A DNA stretch of 64,000 nt, taken from assembly GCA_026394555.1 (NCBI GenBank), contig JAPKXZ010000074.1:92424-156423 (forward strand). Direction: 5' to 3'. Both the position numbers and the translations under genes were made by a program. This DNA is from Methanothrix sp. Lineage in GTDB: Archaea > Halobacteriota > Methanosarcinia > Methanotrichales > Methanotrichaceae. Position 1 is the stretch's first letter; each line of letters opens with the position of its first letter. Of the stretch, positions 6,758 through 14,319 are shown one piece after another. The notes beneath the pieces were generated by a model. That model made no database searches and was not told the origin of the DNA. It saw nothing but the letters and a program-made list of their open reading frames with translations.

Positions 6758-7614
6758 GCATTCTCGTCAGAGACGTAATGGTCAAGGATGTGGCTCATGT
6801 CGCCATCCCCGGCAGCAGGGATGATGTCTTGAAGACGCTGCAGGACCACAAGGTCTCCGGCGTTCCCGTGATTAAAAAAGGCGAGGTCGTGGGCATGATA
6901 ACCAGGACCGACCTGCTCCGCAATCGCGATGAGGACCAGACGGCCCTGCTCATGACTCGCGATCCTGTTGTGATAAGCCCGGAGAAGAGCATAGTCGAGG
7001 CCTCAAGGCTGCTGATCAAGCACGACATCCGGCGGCTTCCTGTTGTAAAAGGCAAAGAGCTGGTGGGCATCATCACCGTTGCCGATATCGTTCGGGTGGC
7101 CGCAGACCTGGGAATAAAAGAGAGCATTGAGCCCTATTTAGAGAAGAAGACCGTGGTTCTCTGGAGCGAGATGCCCCTGGCGGTAGCCGGATCAATTATG
7201 GAGTTTGCCGCAGTGGAGGCCTGCCCCGTCATCGATAGCAGCCTCAAGCTGGTGGGCATGATATCGGACCGCGATCTCATCAAGACCAGTGTCATCGAGG
7301 ATACGGTCGAGAAGACGGATATGTCTGCCAATGATGGAGAGGACACCTGGATGTGGGACCGGGTGATGCAGACCATCAGTAAGTATTACACTGTTTCGCG
7401 GATCAAGCTGAAAAATATTCTGGTCTCCGAGGCTATGGTGCCGCCCATCACGGCTTATAAAAAAGATGAGGTGGGCAAATGCGCGGCGACAATGTACAAG
7501 AATAGAATCGACCAGATGCCTGTGGTCACATCCAGCGGAAGGCTGATGGGTATGCTCAAGGACAAGGACATCCTGATGGCGCTGGTGGATTACAGCCAGA
7601 GGGCGACGGTGTGA
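6754..7614 (+). CDS. Protein with four CBS domains
   Basis: The 286-residue protein consists almost wholly of CBS domains in two Bateman pairs: residues about 7-60 (VSGVPVIKKGEVVGMITRTD), 65-125 (IRRLPVVKGKELVGIITVAD), 130-180 (VEACPVIDSSLKLVGMISDR) and 225-285 (IDQMPVVTSSGRLMGMLKDK). The insert near residues 185-215 (TDMSANDGEDTWMWDRVM) separates the last two. Such proteins bind AMP, ATP, SAM or related ligands and act as sensors, but there is no attached catalytic or DNA-binding domain here. The GTG start at 6754 overlaps the Usp stop (GTGA), indicating coupling. A hairpin at 7649-7671 probably ends the transcript. Confidence 0.9.
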   Translation: MSILVRDVMVKDVAHVAIPGSRDDVLKTLQDHKVSGVPVIKKGEVVGMITRTDLLRNRDEDQTALLMTRDPVVISPEKSIVEASRLLIKHDIRRLPVVKGKELVGIITVADIVRVAADLGIKESIEPYLEKKTVVLWSEMPLAVAGSIMEFAAVEACPVIDSSLKLVGMISDRDLIKTSVIEDTVEKTDMSANDGEDTWMWDRVMQTISKYYTVSRIKLKNILVSEAMVPPITAYKKDEVGKCAATMYKNRIDQMPVVTSSGRLMGMLKDKDILMALVDYSQRATV

Positions 7615-7648
7615 AAAGCTATTTTTCTCAGTGTTGAAAGACTGTGCA

Positions 7649-7671
7649 CCCCCGCCAGCTTGCTGCGGGGG
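7649..7671 (+). terminator. GC-rich hairpin after the CBS gene
   Basis: CCCCCGC (7649-7655) pairs with GCGGGGG (7665-7671) around a 9-nt loop, 34 bp after the stop codon. It is followed by an AT-rich stretch. The rest of the spacer up to 7807 is AT-rich and shows no gene. Confidence 0.4.
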
Positions 7672-7807
7672 GGCATAATTATGTTGCCGCCAATAATAAT
7701 CATTGCTTCTCGCAGGTCAAGCTCTTTTAGGCGGTACTCGTTATATAAATAGTTTAACAAATTAGGGAACTAATAAAAAATTAATTCAAAAATATAGTAC
7801 AACTAGA

Positions 7808-8599
7808 TCAGACTTGAACATGCGGTAAAGATTCATTGTACGCAAAATCTACGGTTTTATTTATTTCTACCGTTTTGTTTGCTGAATTGAATTCAAAACT
7901 TGCTATTGCAGGTGGTAAATCCTTTTTGTCCAGACTGGAGTACTTTGTTGCTGTTATTGCATTTCCAGAAACACTTATAAGTTGTTTATTTGAAGACGGA
8001 AGTTTCGCCTTGATTTGATCAAGTTCGGAAGAAAATCCTGTACTATCTTCAATCAATCCGGATGAAATCGATACGTTTTCTCCTCCAGCCACAGTGGCTA
8101 CAAGAGTTACTGGATGCACCCCTAATTTCAGATCAATCACGGATTCACTGATTTTGGAATCTTTACCGTTGATGCTGAATGAGTCTGTGAGTTTTAATAT
8201 CTTTTCTGCATCACTATCTTTATTGAAGACAGGTCTTCTGTTTATGGAGATGTTTGAATTGATATCAGAAGTTCCATCTATTCTTGCTTTATGCAGCAAC
8301 TTTTCTTTTATTCCATTCATGGAAACCATATAACTGCTATCATATCCATGGCTATTTTTAAGCGAATATACTGAATTAAACGATTCTGATTCACTCCCAA
8401 AGCTAAACCTTCTACTATAATCCTGGGATTCTCCGCAAGAATTCACAGCATCGCTAGCTATCGGCGTATATGTATTCGATTGAATCCTGCCGTCTCCAGA
8501 TACGGTAACATTTCCGGAATATGTTATTGCTTCAGTTCCTGTGAAAAAAAGGATTCCACACACCAAGATAATCAATATCAATTTCACAATTATCACCAT
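7808..8599 (-). CDS. Secreted hypothetical protein, 263 aa
   Basis: This product of unknown function starts with a signal peptide (MVIIVKLILIILVCGILFFT then GTEA). The mature part is rich in Ser, Asn and Lys and looks beta-structured (VTVSGDGRIQSNTYTPIASD), with no membrane segment and no C-terminal anchor. Only one Cys lies in the mature part. The Ser/Asn-rich composition is typical of exported archaeal surface proteins carrying N-glycosylation sequons (for example NVT, NIS, NES). The coding sequence is visibly more AT-rich than the housekeeping genes. I preferred the ATG at 8599, with AGGGTGA upstream, to the TTG at 8608. Confidence 0.6.
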   Translation of the reverse strand: MVIIVKLILIILVCGILFFTGTEAITYSGNVTVSGDGRIQSNTYTPIASDAVNSCGESQDYSRRFSFGSESESFNSVYSLKNSHGYDSSYMVSMNGIKEKLLHKARIDGTSDINSNISINRRPVFNKDSDAEKILKLTDSFSINGKDSKISESVIDLKLGVHPVTLVATVAGGENVSISSGLIEDSTGFSSELDQIKAKLPSSNKQLISVSGNAITATKYSSLDKKDLPPAIASFEFNSANKTVEINKTVDFAYNESLPHVQV

Positions 8600-8670
8600 A
8601 CTATCCAATTCACCCTGTTACATCTTTAATTAAAAATTAATTACGTAGAGATTATGTTTTTATAAGAGAG

Positions 8671-9093
8671 CTACATCCTAGGCTGGAAAAACTTTATCTC
8701 TGCGTTCTTTCTCTCGTTTCGATCATCTAAATCCTTATAATTTGCTGGATCAGGCGGAAATCGTCCCTCAATCCTCAGTCTCAGCTCCGGGTCAGGATAA
8801 TTAGGATAAAGTTTTTTATATTCATCTAACGTATAATAGTCACCATTTCCATCGCCAAAAGTAACTGCACCAGATATTATGGCCTGATAGATCTGCTCTT
8901 CCGTTGCGGTTTTCCACCATTTGATAGGAAACGAGGTCTTTACGCCGGATGGTTTTGCTTGAACGTCCATAGGGAACGCGCATATTCCATTTTCACCCAG
9001 CCATCCTTTTTTTTTCCAATCATCAAGTGTTGCTTTGCTGGGCACCCTAACGCCAAAGGCTTTTCCATTGAATGCGAAACACTCTTCAGACAT
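8671..9093 (-). CDS. Hypothetical protein, 140 aa
   Basis: I do not recognise this soluble protein of 140 residues. It has several aromatic and Pro-rich segments (FPIKWWKTATEEQIYQAIIS, YKKLYPNYPDPELRLRIEGR) and ends with a charged tail. The segment LDDWKKKGWLGENGICAFP suggests a small globular domain. No signal peptide or membrane helix is seen. The ATG at 9093 is preceded by GAGGG at suitable distance, and a TATA box lies further upstream, so it is likely expressed. The downstream gap of 62 bp to the secreted protein gene allows cotranscription, but function cannot be inferred. Confidence 0.55.
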   Translation of the reverse strand: MSEECFAFNGKAFGVRVPSKATLDDWKKKGWLGENGICAFPMDVQAKPSGVKTSFPIKWWKTATEEQIYQAIISGAVTFGDGNGDYYTLDEYKKLYPNYPDPELRLRIEGRFPPDPANYKDLDDRNERKNAEIKFFQPRM

Positions 9094-9131
9094 ATTTCTA
9101 CCCTCTAATTACTATCATTATATCAATCTCC

Positions 9132-9143
9132 ATATTTATAAAT
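9132..9143 (-). promoter_or_regulatory. TATA box for the gene starting at 9093
   Basis: The minus strand reads ATTTATAAATAT, a strong archaeal TATA box. Transcription would start about 25 bp downstream near 9110, leaving a short leader that contains the GAGGG ribosome site. Confidence 0.5.
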
Positions 9144-9264
9144 CATTCGGTAATGATTTTTATGAAAGTTACTGTTTCACCAGAAACAATAAAGTTCTAA
9201 GTTTCGTTGCCTTCAGCAAAATTACCCCAAAAGGCAAATAAGCTTGCACGGCTTCGCCATTCCC

Positions 9265-10761
9265 ATGTCTCGCTTTCTCGTGATCCTCGGCACCACCTCC
9301 CATTCCGGCAAGAGCACTCTTGTTGCCGCCCTCTGCCGCCTGCTCTCCGATCGCGGCTTCAGAGTCGCGCCCTTCAAGTCCCAGAATATGAGCCTCAACT
9401 CCTGGGTCACCCAAAACGGCTCGGAGATCGGCATCGCCCAGGCGGTGCAGGCCTGGGCGGCCCGCATTGAGCCGACGGAGTTCATGAATCCCATCCTGCT
9501 CAAGCCTAAGGGCGACCGCACCTCTCAGGTCATCGTCCTGGGCAGTCCCGTGGCCGACAAATCGGCAGAGGAGTACTATCGCGAGATCGATGGGCTCAAG
9601 GGGGTGGTGGACCGATCTTTGCAGGAGCTGGAGAAGGACTACGACTACATAGTAGTAGAAGGCGCGGGCGGAGCGGCAGAGATCAACCTCTACGATCGGG
9701 ATATCGCCAATATCTACGTGGCCCGCCTCCTAAGGGCTTCAATAATCCTGGTAGGGGACATCGAGCGGGGTGGCGTCTTCGCCAGCCTTTTCGGCACGGT
9801 GCAGCTTTTGCCCGATGACATCCGGCCACTCGTAAAAGGCCTGGTTATCAACAAATTCCGGGGCGATCCTGCCATCTTGGGCAGCGGCCTGAAGACGCTG
9901 GAAGAGCTCACCGGCGTCCCCGTGCTGGGCGTCCTGCCCTACCTGGATCTAGACATACCCTCCGAGGACTCTGTCTCTTTAGGCGACAAGAAAGCGGGGC
10001 CCGCGGGCGAGCAGGTCGATATCGCGGTGATCAGGCTGCCGCGCATCAGCAACTTCACCGACTTCGAACCCTTGGAACGGCTGGCGCGTATTCGCTACGT
10101 TGGCCTCTCGGAAGAGCTGGGCTGCCCGGATGCGGTGATCATTCCCGGCACCAAGAACACCGTCTCCGACCTCTTGGAGATGCAGGAAAAAGGTATGGCC
10201 GATCAGATAAAATCCCTGCCGGACACTCCGGTCCTGGGCATCTGCGGAGGCTACCAGATGCTGGGCCGGGCGATCATTGACTGCGGCATTGAGGAGACCG
10301 TGGGAACAATCCCCGGTCTGGGTCTGCTGGATGCTGTGACCCGCTTCGACCTTTATGAGAAGAGGACGGTGCAGGTGAAAAAGACAGTTACGGGCAGCGG
10401 CCCCATCCTGGAGCCGATCCGCGGCCAAATCGTCACAGGCTATGAGATTCACATGGGTATGACCAGCCCCCAGGGGCAAAAGGCCTTCGGAGACGACGGC
10501 GCTGTATCGGAAAGCGGAATGGTGATAGGCACCTATCTGCATGGCATCTTCGAGAATGAAAACTTCCGCAATGCTTTTCTCGAATTCCTGCGCCGCCGCA
10601 AAAATCCCGGCCAGGACCAAGAATTGTTCCCCAAGACGGAAATAGGGACGAAGGCTGCGAAGGGAGATGGCTTCGCGAAGCTTGCCGCGGCGGTAGAGGC
10701 AAACTTGGATATGGAGAAGATCTGGCGAATGATTGACCTGGATTCGCCTTGTGCGCCGTAA
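9265..10761 (+). CDS. cobQ: Cobyric acid synthase (CobQ/CbiP)
   Basis: This 498-residue enzyme performs the glutamine- and ATP-dependent amidation of four side-chain carboxylates of adenosylcobyrinic acid a,c-diamide, a late step in corrinoid synthesis that methanogens need for methyl transfer. The N-terminal dethiobiotin-synthetase-like P-loop domain shows LGTTSHSGKST and the CobQ hallmark PFKSQNMSLNSWVT. The C-terminal class I-like amidotransferase shows the nucleophile in GICGGYQMLG and the late His in GTYLHGIFEN. Length fits the family. The ATG at 9265 fits the conserved start MSRFLVILGTTS; a TTG at 9244 would add 7 residues. The Dph6-like gene follows after 3 bp, suggesting one operon. 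Confidence 0.93.
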   Translation: MSRFLVILGTTSHSGKSTLVAALCRLLSDRGFRVAPFKSQNMSLNSWVTQNGSEIGIAQAVQAWAARIEPTEFMNPILLKPKGDRTSQVIVLGSPVADKSAEEYYREIDGLKGVVDRSLQELEKDYDYIVVEGAGGAAEINLYDRDIANIYVARLLRASIILVGDIERGGVFASLFGTVQLLPDDIRPLVKGLVINKFRGDPAILGSGLKTLEELTGVPVLGVLPYLDLDIPSEDSVSLGDKKAGPAGEQVDIAVIRLPRISNFTDFEPLERLARIRYVGLSEELGCPDAVIIPGTKNTVSDLLEMQEKGMADQIKSLPDTPVLGICGGYQMLGRAIIDCGIEETVGTIPGLGLLDAVTRFDLYEKRTVQVKKTVTGSGPILEPIRGQIVTGYEIHMGMTSPQGQKAFGDDGAVSESGMVIGTYLHGIFENENFRNAFLEFLRRRKNPGQDQELFPKTEIGTKAAKGDGFAKLAAAVEANLDMEKIWRMIDLDSPCAP

Positions 10762-10764
10762 AAC

Positions 10765-12081
10765 ATGATGAAACTGGGCGTGCTCTTCTCAGGCGGCAAG
10801 GACTCGGTCTTTGCCTGCCACCGGGCCATGGAAAAGAACCAGGTAGCCTGCCTGATAACTCTGGTCTCGGAGAACCCGGACAGCTACATGTTCCACACGC
10901 CCAACATTCGCCACACCGACCTGCAAGCGAAGGCCATGGGCATTCCCCTGCTCACCTGGCCCACGTACGGCATCAAAGAGGAGGAGCTGGCGGACCTGGC
11001 GGCGGCCATTACCGCCGCCCGGGAGAGATACGGCATCAGGGGAATCGTCACCGGAGCCATTGAGTCTGTCTACCAGGCGGCGCGTGTACAGAGGATCTGT
11101 CGCGACCAAGATATCTGGTGCTATAATCCCCTCTGGCAGACAAATCAGATCGATTACCTCCGCAGACTTTTAAAAGAAAACTTTTCCATCATCATCTCCG
11201 GGGTCTATGCCTATCCCTTCGATGCCTCCTGGTTGGGTGCAGAGTTGACGGAGGAGCGCATCCAAATGATGGAGCAGCTCCAGAAAAAATACAAGATAAA
11301 TCCCTCTGGTGAGGGCGGAGAGCTGGAGACCTATGTCCTGGATGGCCCCCTTTTCCAGAAGAGAATTGAGATCATGAAGGCATCCCAGAGCTATGCCAAC
11401 TATCGGGGGCAGTTTGTCATAGAAGATATGCAACTGGTGGGGAAACCGGGGAAGGCAATAAGTTCGGAAATGGACGGGAAAAATCCGTACGAAGGACAAA
11501 ATCCAACGGAGATGATGCATCAGAGGTCGTGCATCCTTCTGGTTGACCTGTGCTATGAAAAAGACTCCTTATCCCGGTACGAATTTGTCCACCCCATTAG
11601 AGATACGCTACAAAAATTGGGCTTTCTTTGCAACATTTTGCATTATACCGAGGTCAAGCCGCCGCATCTCGCCAACTACGATAAAATTATCCTTTGCGGA
11701 ACGGCCCTGATGGACAATGTTTATGCCGAGCATTTAGAGCTCTTCTCCTGGATAAAGGATTGCAAAAAGCCCATTTTAGGAATCTGCGCCGGCATGCAGG
11801 TCATCAGCGCCGTTTATGGCGGATCGATAGTGTCAAATCGGGCAATCGGCCTGGAAGAGATAGAGGTCGTCAGGGATTCATCGCTGCTGGGCGAGCCGCG
11901 GCAGATAGAAGTCTATCACCTTCATAACTATGCAGTGACATTGCCGGAGGGATTCCTGCAGCTGGCGGGAAGGACGAACGACATAGAGGCCTTCTTGCAC
12001 TACATGAAACCCATCTTCGGTGTATTATTCCACCCCGAGGTCAGGAATAGATGGATTTTGGATAAATTTGCGTGTTTGTAA
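10765..12081 (+). CDS. Dph6-type diphthine-ammonia ligase fused to a class I glutamine amidotransferase
   Basis: A single uninterrupted 438-residue frame holds two domains. Residues 1 to about 226 are a Dph6/MJ0570-type ATP-pyrophosphatase: PP-loop SGGKDS at 9-14 and the Dph6 motif SGEGGELETYVLDGP at 181-195. Such enzymes amidate diphthine on elongation factor 2 using ammonia. After a linker (about 227-253), residues 254-438 form a class I glutamine amidotransferase with nucleophile Cys341 in GICAG and the His423/Glu425 pair in LFHPEV. The obvious reading is a glutamine-dependent diphthamide synthetase that makes its own ammonia; that is inference, since stand-alone Dph6 uses free ammonium. 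It directly follows cobQ (3 bp). Another acceptor substrate than diphthine cannot be excluded. Confidence 0.85.
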   Translation: MMKLGVLFSGGKDSVFACHRAMEKNQVACLITLVSENPDSYMFHTPNIRHTDLQAKAMGIPLLTWPTYGIKEEELADLAAAITAARERYGIRGIVTGAIESVYQAARVQRICRDQDIWCYNPLWQTNQIDYLRRLLKENFSIIISGVYAYPFDASWLGAELTEERIQMMEQLQKKYKINPSGEGGELETYVLDGPLFQKRIEIMKASQSYANYRGQFVIEDMQLVGKPGKAISSEMDGKNPYEGQNPTEMMHQRSCILLVDLCYEKDSLSRYEFVHPIRDTLQKLGFLCNILHYTEVKPPHLANYDKIILCGTALMDNVYAEHLELFSWIKDCKKPILGICAGMQVISAVYGGSIVSNRAIGLEEIEVVRDSSLLGEPRQIEVYHLHNYAVTLPEGFLQLAGRTNDIEAFLHYMKPIFGVLFHPEVRNRWILDKFACL

Positions 12082-12090
12082 TAATATAGA

Positions 12091-12909
12091 TCACACAATA
12101 TCTCTTAGTTTCTCCGCGGAGATCTTTACTTTAAAGGATTTATCCGGAACATTGAACTTTTTCAGGTGGCTGGTCTCAAAATTGTCTCTCATATAAACGG
12201 CACACATCGTATTTGAAATATGATAAATAGAGTCTAGCCGATCTTTCGGACTGCCATCTAAAATTCCCGCCAGAACCGACCATCTTACGGTCTCCGGCCC
12301 AAAGCCGTAATCGTGCCAGACTATGACGGATTTTTCATCTCTAAGGAGCGGATAGGCATTTTGCGTGTCTATCTTTACCGTCTCGTAATGATGGTCTCCA
12401 TCAATGAATATCACATCAAATTTTTTATTGAGTTTTGAGAAATCAAAGAAGCGAGAGTCATGACCTATATGTTCGACATTATTTAGCTTTTTAGAAAAAA
12501 ATTTGTTATTTTTTATAAAATCTTCACCAAAGCCCAAACGACTCATCTCTTCCTCGGATAGACTTAGGGTGACGCAATTCTTTGCTATTTTTGCCACATT
12601 AGCTACGCTTTCTCCTCTCCAGGTCCCAATTTCCAAGTACGAGCATTCTTCATGCATTCTCACAAGGGATTTCAGCAGCGCCAAGTCGGTTAACATGGAT
12701 GTACCGTCGAGGAAACTGTATGGTTCAACCGTTTCCGAAAAGCAGGGGAATATGCTCAAGAGGTCTACCACCGGCATGCCTTGAAAAAGACCGTATTTTT
12801 TTATTACATATTCCTTTTTATCCGTCTCCTCATCCATGACTCGTAGCAGACGCTCCGGACTTTTTGAAAGCACTTTTATTATCTTAAAAATTGTTTTTGC
12901 ATTATACAT
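12091..12909 (-). CDS. Class I SAM-dependent methyltransferase
   Basis: The 272-residue protein contains a Rossmann methyltransferase of the Methyltransf_24 type. Motif I is SYLEIGTWRGESVANVAKI, motif IV is FDVIFIDGDHHYETVKID, and the segment VIVWHDYGFGPETVRW follows, typical of sugar or small-molecule O-methyltransferases in surface-polysaccharide clusters. The N-terminal 80 residues lack a clear family. Its codon usage is AT-rich. It is convergent with the Dph6-like gene (9 bp) and divergent from aksA. I preferred the second ATG (12909), with GAGG six bases before it; the first ATG at 12915 overlaps that site. Acceptor unknown, glycan-related by context. Confidence 0.75.
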   Translation of the reverse strand: MYNAKTIFKIIKVLSKSPERLLRVMDEETDKKEYVIKKYGLFQGMPVVDLLSIFPCFSETVEPYSFLDGTSMLTDLALLKSLVRMHEECSYLEIGTWRGESVANVAKIAKNCVTLSLSEEEMSRLGFGEDFIKNNKFFSKKLNNVEHIGHDSRFFDFSKLNKKFDVIFIDGDHHYETVKIDTQNAYPLLRDEKSVIVWHDYGFGPETVRWSVLAGILDGSPKDRLDSIYHISNTMCAVYMRDNFETSHLKKFNVPDKSFKVKISAEKLRDIV

Positions 12910-12958
12910 TTTCATCCTCAGAATAGCCCGTGAATTTTAGATGCACGGGTGACGTATG

Positions 12959-12984
12959 GCAATAGGGATATATTTACCTATTGC
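12959..12984. promoter_or_regulatory. Perfect inverted repeat flanking a TATA-like core
   Basis: GCAATAGG (12959-12966) and CCTATTGC (12977-12984) form a perfect 8-bp inverted repeat around GATATATTTA. The core resembles a TATA box in both directions and lies between the divergent methyltransferase and aksA genes. It could be an operator overlapping a promoter. Confidence 0.4.
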
Positions 12985-13054
12985 GGGTAGGTCTGGCGGA
13001 AACCCCTTTCCTTCGAAACCGATTTATGTAATGAATTATCACTATTAGCGCGCT

Positions 13055-14239
13055 ATGCAAGACTACTCCCTCAATCAGTTCTTGGCCCTGGCCAAGACAC
13101 CACCTCTGGACATCGAGATATGCGATGTAACCCTTCGCGACGGTGAGCAGATGCCGGGGGTAGTCTTTCGCGCCGATGAAAAATTGGATATAGCTCTGCG
13201 GCTGGACGAGATCGGCGTCGAGGTTATAGAAGCCGGTTTTCCTGTCGTCTCCGCGGCCGAGATGAATGCCGTAAAAGAGGTCTGCAATCTGGGACTTGAT
13301 GCCAAGATCTCAGCGCTCTGCCGGTCCGTCAAGAAGGATGTCGACGCAGCCATTGAATGCGGCGCGGACATGGTCAGCGTCTTCATCGCTACCTCTGATC
13401 TTCATCTCAAGTACAAATTGCACATGAGCTGTCCTGAGGCGATTTCTTGCGCGCTGCAAACTGTGGAGTACGCCAAGGACCATGGCCTGATTGTACGCTT
13501 CTCAGCCGAAGATGCCACGCGCACCGATTTCGAGATTCTAAAGAAGCTTTACAAGAAGGCAGAGGATTACCATGCCGATTACATCAGCGTTGCCGACACC
13601 GTGGGAATCATGAATCCGCGCACGACATATTACATGATAAGCGAGCTGAAAAAAGTTGTCAAGGTCCCGATCTGCATGCACTGCCACGACGACCTGGGAA
13701 TGGCCCTGGCCAACACCCTGGCCGGAGCGGAAGCCGGGGCCAAGCAGCTGCATACTACGGTAAACGGCATTGGTGAACGCAGCGGAAACACGCCATTAGA
13801 AGAGCTGCTGGTAACTTTACGGCTGCATTACGACCTGGGAGGTTACGATCTTACCAAGGTAAAGGACCTATCCAAGCTGGTGGAGACCTACTCAGAGGTC
13901 CCTGTGGCCAGGAATAAGGCCGTCGTGGGCAGCAATGCTTTTGCCCATGAGTCGGGAATCCATGTGGCGGCCGTCTTGGAAGAGCCCAGGACCTATGAAC
14001 TCTACTCCCCGGAAATGGTGGGCGCTGCCCGGCACATCATCATAGGCAAGCACACCGGAGCCAAGGCACTAAAATATATCACGCAGAGAATGGGCTACTA
14101 CTTAAAGGACAAAGAGCTTGGGGACCTATCGGAACGGGTGAAGCTGTGCAGCGAGTTCAAGCATCCCATAAACTGCGAGGAGCTTAGGAAGTTGATATTG
14201 AACATGGAGAATATCGAGGTTATTTATCCGGGGCCTTAA
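13055..14239 (+). CDS. aksA: Homocitrate synthase family protein (AksA-like)
   Basis: This 394-residue enzyme belongs to the isopropylmalate/homocitrate/citramalate synthase family. It shows DVTLRDGEQMPG with the catalytic Arg and metal Asp, the HCHDDLGMALANTLAGAEAG segment with metal-binding His residues, and NGIGERSGNTPLEE. Lacking the long C-terminal LeuA regulatory domain (about 500 residues in LeuA), its length of 394 fits AksA or NifV. In methanogens AksA condenses 2-oxoglutarate with acetyl-CoA and then extends the chain for the 7-mercaptoheptanoyl part of coenzyme B. An AksD-type dehydratase lies at 61230, though far away. A TATA-like GATTTATGTA (13021-13030) lies about 29 bp before the ATG, compatible with a leaderless message. 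Citramalate or NifV-type function cannot be fully excluded. Confidence 0.85.
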   Translation: MQDYSLNQFLALAKTPPLDIEICDVTLRDGEQMPGVVFRADEKLDIALRLDEIGVEVIEAGFPVVSAAEMNAVKEVCNLGLDAKISALCRSVKKDVDAAIECGADMVSVFIATSDLHLKYKLHMSCPEAISCALQTVEYAKDHGLIVRFSAEDATRTDFEILKKLYKKAEDYHADYISVADTVGIMNPRTTYYMISELKKVVKVPICMHCHDDLGMALANTLAGAEAGAKQLHTTVNGIGERSGNTPLEELLVTLRLHYDLGGYDLTKVKDLSKLVETYSEVPVARNKAVVGSNAFAHESGIHVAAVLEEPRTYELYSPEMVGAARHIIIGKHTGAKALKYITQRMGYYLKDKELGDLSERVKLCSEFKHPINCEELRKLILNMENIEVIYPGP

Positions 14240-14319
14240 TTGATTTGAGGGACACGATCTATTTTACTGCCAAAGGATTTATGCAGGAGCCTCTTTTTGC
14301 TTGAAGCAATGGTGATATT

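Noticed and set aside
9979-10620. 213-codon minus-strand frame
   Set aside because: Antisense to cobQ; a shadow of GC-rich codon bias.
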